Below the pieces are notes generated by a model. It worked only from the letters and a program-made list of their open reading frames with translations. It had not been told where the DNA came from and did not search any database. Below are positions 57,601-64,000 of a stretch of 64,000 nucleotides of DNA, piece after piece; the first letter of the stretch is position 1, and every line of letters starts with the position of its first letter. The DNA is from Dromiciops gliroides (Eukaryota; Chordata; Mammalia; Microbiotheria; Microbiotheriidae): positions 542,014,211 through 542,078,210 of the forward strand of contig NC_057861.1 in the NCBI RefSeq assembly GCF_019393635.1. Direction: 5' to 3'. The position numbers and the translations under genes are program-made.

Positions 57601-59699
57601 CTGTAGAGAGAGAGGAAAAAAAAGAAATTATTCATGCATAGTATTGTTGGCAAGTTGCTTTAATTTCTTCCTGGATAAAAATAACCATTTTACAGATGAA
57701 GAAACTAAGGCTCAGGTTACTTATTTGACTGCTTCATCTAACTTTCTCTTATCTGCTATAGTAGGTCAACATATGGTTCCACATAGTCAAATTAAGAGAA
57801 GTAAAAGAAGTAAAAACATTTAAAAGGGAGCCTTTATCCATAAGGATAATTCATTTAGTCTACAGACATAATTTCATGTTACTGTACAGTAGTGTTATTT
57901 GCAAAAACAGTTATCTATAGCCTTCAATTTAATATCTATTTCAATCAAAAGGAACACCACCTGAAAAGGTATAACAGTGACTTCATAAAAGGGGGTTAGG
58001 GTGAGGGACCACAAAGGTTTTTTATTCACTGGCCATAAAATTCATCTCATTCCTCTGGATAAACAACGACCCAGAAGAACAAGGAAAAGACAAGAACCTG
58101 GCCATAAAGGAAATACCAGTTATTATATTCTATGTATTTTTGTCCTAAAATAAAGCTGACCCTTTTGCAAAATCCACAGTCTACCAATTAAGTCAGAATG
58201 AAGTACATTCAATATTTCACATAGATCTTGCACAAGTTTTACATACAAAACCAATCTTCCTTCAGAGAGGGATGGGGAAGTGAAGAACCCTTTATATTCT
58301 TTTCCTCTTTCCTTCCACACAAGGAAATGCAATGCAAATTCTATAATTGCAAACTGTGTGGTTTCTTATAAGAATTTTACCCAACTTCCCACAGTCAAAT
58401 GTTAGGGCTGCATAGTCACTACATCTGGGAGGCCAGTTTTATGAGAAAGTAGAGCTCCATTTTTTAATGAGTGTAGTGCCCTGAAATTTCTTGCAAGAAT
58501 TTCACCCACATAATGAGCAACTGTTTGTGAGTCTCTGGTGAAGTGATGAAGTGATGGAGTTATATACTCAAAAAAGAATCAGTTCTGCCTGTAGGCTAAG
58601 TAAGTGATGGTCACTAACTTTGCGGCTATTCCCCAAACAGATTCGAACTTAAAAACAACTGTTTAAATAAGTTTAAAGTTAATTATTCTCCAATAGTTGC
58701 CGACCAGACTTCTTGGACAAGGCAACACAAAAGGAAGCCAGACAAGGTTTTCCAACCAACAAGAGAAAGTGAGAAACAAAATTAACTGACATCTTCAGCC
58801 AGTGAACAAACCACTTTTATCACTGTTTTACTATGAGAATGAGCAGCAGGAGGAAGAATTAAGTTGTGAATTTAAACCAAAATTGAAAGCAAAAAGCTGA
58901 AAATAAAAATCAGAGTTAAATCTCTGGAGAAATAAATGTTATAACTGCCATTTTACATCATATTCATGTCTCCCCACTCCCATCCCCTTTCCTAAATTAA
59001 AGTTATTGTTACATATATCTTTGCCTGGTCCCCGATTTAAGTTTGCCTCAAATTCCACTAAAGAGACAAGCAAGACAGAGTCAGGAAACCGAGGTTCTCA
59101 TCCCGAGTCAGCCCTTCACTATCTTCATGAGCTATCTGGCCCCTTCTAATGCTAAAATGCCATAATTATGCAAAAAGAACTCTCCCTGATCTGGGTCAAA
59201 ACAAGACTTGATGTTGCCAAACTTCAGGGAACCCCACTCAGAAGAAGAAAGAGTCAGAAAAGCAACCTCATTCTAATCCACTTGGCCTGAATAGAACCTT
59301 ACAAGAGATTAAAATATAAATAAATCATCATAGTCTCCTGATTCCCAGGTGTAAAAAACCTTGTCCTTGAGCCAGGGAAATAGATCATGTGCATATCACA
59401 GGCTTTCAGAAACATGTCATTTAGCCTTCATCTCCTCTCCCTTTTGTTCAGCAGGATGTGCAGCCTTTCTTTTAAAGAAAAAAATCTCTTTTTAATCCCA
59501 GAAGCTGTCATTTTTTTGAGCACTTAAGATTAATGTGTGCCACCGTCAATTTCTACATTCCCCAGATAACTTCTGTTCTAACTTAAACATCAAACGTGCT
59601 TATTTCCCCTTCCTCAAAAAAACCATCCATTAATCCATCCATCCCCAGCTATCATCACATCCATCTCCTGCCTTTTGTGGCTAACCTCCTTGTAGGTGC

Positions 59700-59880
59700 C
59701 ATCATTTCTCTTTCACTCTCTTCTTAATGCTCTGCAATTTGGTTTCCAACCTCATCATTCAACTGAAAACTGCTCTCTCCAAAGTTACCAAGGATCTTGA
59801 TCCAATGGCTCCTCAGTCTTCATCCTTCTTGACTTTTGCAGCCTGTGGCACTGGCGATCACATTTTTTTTCTACACCCAA
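59700..59880 (+). mobile_element. L2-like reverse transcriptase fragment
   Basis: ctgaaaactgctctctccaa, ccaaggatcttgatccaatg and a degraded SFLTFAACGTGDH peptide correspond to the L2/CR1 RT region normally reading LSAAFDTVDH. It is followed by MIR/L2-tail-like sequence to about 60.0 kb. Confidence 0.45.
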
Positions 59881-60239
59881 AAGTAAAACTCAATTTGGAT
59901 ACAAATTATGTGCAAGGCAAGGCATTATGCCTAGGAGCTGGGAATACAAATACGGACTATTCCTGCCCTCAAGGAGTTTCCCTACTACTGGATTTAACTA
60001 ATGATCCAGCCTACAATAATGCCAAGTTGTGTAGCCTGCCAATTTGATATGGATGACTACTAGTGTTTTCTCAAGCCCTGAAGGATACGGAACTACTGAG
60101 GATGACATTTGCTTACACCATTCTACCATGAGACTTTCCCAAGAGGAATCCCTCAATCTGGAAACCAACAACTGATTCATTTTTTGAAACATTAACAGTT
60201 ATAAAAGCAACATGAAAGTCGCTATCAAAAAAGAATCAG

Positions 60240-60360
60240 AACATAGCTCGAAAGGGACCTCAGAAAGCATCTCATTCGTCTCTTCACATCACCTATCTGG
60301 GTCTCAGTTTCCTCATCTATAAAATAACAAGATAAACTCTATGATTTCTGTAGTTCTATA
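60240..60360. mobile_element. MIR-like fragment
   Basis: agctcgaaagggacctcaga and ctcagtttcctcatctataa. Too degraded to orient firmly. Confidence 0.4.
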
Positions 60361-60396
60361 TCTATACTTAAAGATATGGTGACTTTCTTGATTTTA

Positions 60397-61330
<934 letters not shown>

Positions 61331-61899
61331 TGCAGCACCAGATGCCAGCACCAAGCCTGGGAGAAGAGCTTGAGAACCTTAGATTTCTTTTCAAAGATTT
61401 TTTTCCTATACAGAAGATCGACTTGACTGCTCCAAACAAACTTAATTATCAACAGCAAAACAAAAAGAACATTGGATTTCAGGTGACCCCTAACAAGTCC
61501 CTTTACACATTAAACCTCAGTTTCTTCTCTTCCCCCCCCCCAAAAAAATAGTAGTGATATTCTGATTCCCTATTCTAGAGTTGAGTATGGGCAGGTCCCA
61601 GCTAGCTGGAAAGGCTGTCATTAGAGGTTCTGCTCAAGTAGGGAAGGTCTTACCCCCAAAAGGGTGGTTTAAATCAGAGGTTCTTAATGTTTTGTGCATT
61701 ATGGGCCCCTTCTTGGGCAGTCTGGTGAATCCAAAATCCCTTCTCAGAATAATGCTGCATATAATTGAAACACCAAGATTTCAGAGGTAATCAATTATAA
61801 TTTGAAATAAATGTTATTTTGCCCCATGAAAGTTCACAAACACCACCCCCCCCAAAAAAATAAAATCTACCCATAGAACCCTTAAAAGTCTGTGGATCT

Positions 61900-62053
61900 G
61901 GGGCAGCTAGGTGGCGCAGTGGATAGAGCACTGGCCCTGGAGTCAGGAGTGCCTGAGTTCAAATCCAGCCTCAGACTTAACACTTACTAGCTGTGTGACC
62001 CTGGGCAAGTCACTTAACCCCAACTGCCTCACTAAAAAATCTTAAAAAAAAAA
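61900..62053 (+). mobile_element. tRNA-headed SINE, first of a tandem pair
   Basis: Exact 15-bp duplication aaaagtctgtggatc at 61884-61898 and 62054-62068. Confidence 0.93.
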
Positions 62054-62068
62054 AAAAGTCTGTGGATC

Positions 62069-62216
62069 GGGGGCAGCTAGGTGGCACCGTGGATAAAACA
62101 GCGGCCCTGGATTCAGGAGGACATGAGTTCAAATTCAGTCTCAGACATTTGACACTTACTAGCTGTGTGACCCTGGGCAAGTCACTAAACCCTCACTGCC
62201 CCATCCAAAAAAAAAA
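62069..62216 (+). mobile_element. tRNA-headed SINE, second of a tandem pair
   Basis: It follows the second target copy. A third, shortened copy agaagtctggatc is at about 62224-62236. Confidence 0.9.
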
Positions 62217-62924
62217 AAGAACAAGAAGTCTGGATCCCAGGTCAAGTGTCCCTCATCTAAGTAGCAATTTATTTTTTGTTCACTATAATTCATAGACAGT
62301 CTACCTAACATACTAAGGACAGTTTAGCAGGCATATTAAAGTAAGGAATAACTTCTAAATGGAAATTCAGGGTACCAACACTGGATCTCAAGCAAACCAC
62401 TACAATGAAACAGCTTCAAATGTCAAACTTTCCCATGGGTGGTATGGCAGAGTTAAATTGGATAAGCCCAAACACAAAAAGCACTTCTGACAACTCCCTA
62501 ATTTCACTTGTGAAATATTGCACAAGAACAATCTCTGACCTCCACCACTGCTTACAGAAACCAGTCATTCAGCTGGGTGACAGGGAAGAGGAGGAGGAGG
62601 ATGTGTACTTCTTCCTTTCCAGAATTATTACAAAAACCACATGACAGCAAGGGTAATTGACTAAGGTTTTCTCTATGTGCTGTTCTACAGAATTCATAAA
62701 GGAAGTTACACATCTGACTACCACGTAATATACCTACTGGTCCAAACACTAAACTGATAAGGCAACGGACCATTTCTCAAAATGGCCCCTGTAGGGAGGG
62801 GGTGCTTTTGTGAAGGTATGTGCCAGCACAAATCCAGCCCCCATCCATGAAAATAACTCCAAGAGCACATTCTGCCAATGGTGATACAGTAATATCCCCT
62901 ACAATACAATCTATGTAACAGACC

Positions 62925-63055
62925 ACTCCATCATGAGCTCCTTGCAAACAGGGACTGTCTTTTGCCGCTTTTTGTATCCCCAAGTGCTAATAAGCACAGG
63001 GCCTGGCACCTAGTACACACTTAATAATGTTTACTGACTGACTCATCCTGTGATT
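62925..63055 (+). mobile_element. L2/MIR-type 3' end
   Basis: gagctccttgcaaacaggga, tttttgtatccccaagtgct and gggcctggcacctagtacac form the typical tail shared by L2 and MIR. Confidence 0.6.
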
Positions 63056-64000
63056 TTTCAACAATATGAAAACACAAATTCTGCCATGACCTAACAAGAG
63101 CCTTAAAATGTTAACATCATAAGCTGGTCTCAAATTATCATAGCTTACTGAAAGAGAGAAGAATCCATTTTTATCTCCCAAGACCCAGGAAACATATTCA
63201 GGTTTAGTATCATCAATTCATACCAATGTAGTGGCACTCACTCAATCCAGGTAAGGCATCCTCTGCGTTGAGTTCTCCCTGCCCGATGAGCAAATTTTAA
63301 CAAAATGACAGTATTTATAACTAGCCAGTTTGGGCTAAAGGATGGAACCTGCTGGGATAAAGGAGACTCCCTTTTCTATCATTTTAAGGTTTATAATAAT
63401 AAAAATGGCCATGCAATATCCCAATTTAACAAATAGAGAAACTTAAGAGTAAAGAAATGTTAAGTAGCTTCTATGAAATCACAAAGCTCTTAAGGATGAA
63501 AGCCAGAAAGCAAACCTGCATCTCATGACTCCAAATTAGGACTCTCTCTGGCCTCGGTAGACAGAAGCTGTGTGGGATGGGCCATTGAGAGGGAGACTCA
63601 TAGACATGAATCTGAATCTTCCCCCAGACACTTAATAGCTGTACAACCATGGCAGGCAAATCATTTAATCTAGGAGCCTCAGTTTCTCCATTTACTTCGC
63701 AAAACTGTCGAGAAGAAGAAGTAAGAATGCACACAAAGAGCTTTAGCAAAAATCAAAGCCTATACAAAAATATAAGCTTTCTTTCCACAGCAAACATTTA
63801 TCAGGTACCTACTGTGTAATGCACTGTTCAAGGCACCAGAAATAGGAAGATGAAAATAAAACCACGCAGACAAGACAATATAACCCCTCACTATGTTGCT
63901 CTCATTGAGTGAAGCCCTTAAAGGTTTTCCAGGGAGAAAGGCTGCCTTTTCCCAAACCTCCAAAAAAAAATTCTCAGTTTAATGAAGAAGTCTGATTATG

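Noticed and set aside
62718..62983. Minus-strand frame considered as an upstream BRI3 exon
   Set aside because: No resemblance to the proline/tyrosine-rich BRI3 N-terminal region as I know it, and part of it overlaps an L2/MIR tail.

Overview
This is a mammalian nuclear window, most probably marsupial. It is intron-dominated, moderately AT-rich, and packed with tRNA-headed SINEs (head GGGCAGCTAGGTGGCGCAGT, tail about TCACTTAACCCCAATTGCCTC plus oligo-A). More than fifty copies occur here, with CR1/L3-, L2-, L1- and RTE/BovB-type LINE remains. I recognise this mix as metatherian from memory; no database search was possible, so the species is not assigned.

Two real protein-coding genes are present, arranged tail to tail. 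(1) BAIAP2L1 (IRTKS), + strand: eleven coding exons between 12507 and 53814, every one with AG/GT splice borders and consistent phase. They encode the protein from about residue 72 to the stop, including most of the I-BAR (IMD) domain, the SH3 domain and the WH2-like C terminus. The first three coding exons lie upstream of the window. The 3' UTR ends near 54.6 kb. (2) BRI3, - strand: only the last coding exon (57600 to 57468) and a short 3' UTR ending near 57.1 kb. The rest of the window (57.6-64 kb) is best read as BRI3 intron. The genes' poly(A) signals are about 2.5 kb apart. A degraded processed GAPDH copy lies antisense to the + strand at 60.4-61.3 kb, inside that presumed intron.

Layout: 1-12506, BAIAP2L1 intron with L1 ORF1-like sequence, SINEs and a 485-bp solo LTR; 12507-26488, nine exons; 26489-50862, one 24.4-kb intron holding L2, L1, CR1/L3 and RTE remains, many SINEs, a 360-bp solo LTR and two CTCF-like motifs; 50863-54640, last two exons and 3' UTR; 54640-57105, intergenic; 57105-57600, BRI3 end; 57600-64000, BRI3 intron.

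I found no new multi-gene system. The most interesting signals are in the repeat record: an inverted SINE pair whose target-site duplications are swapped, implying inversion of a 26-bp spacer after both insertions; repeated use of one target by successive insertions at five loci; a four-layer nest of insertions at 17.9-19.6 kb; two solo LTRs with exact duplications; and CTCF-like motifs in unique sequence, in an LTR and in the SINE head.
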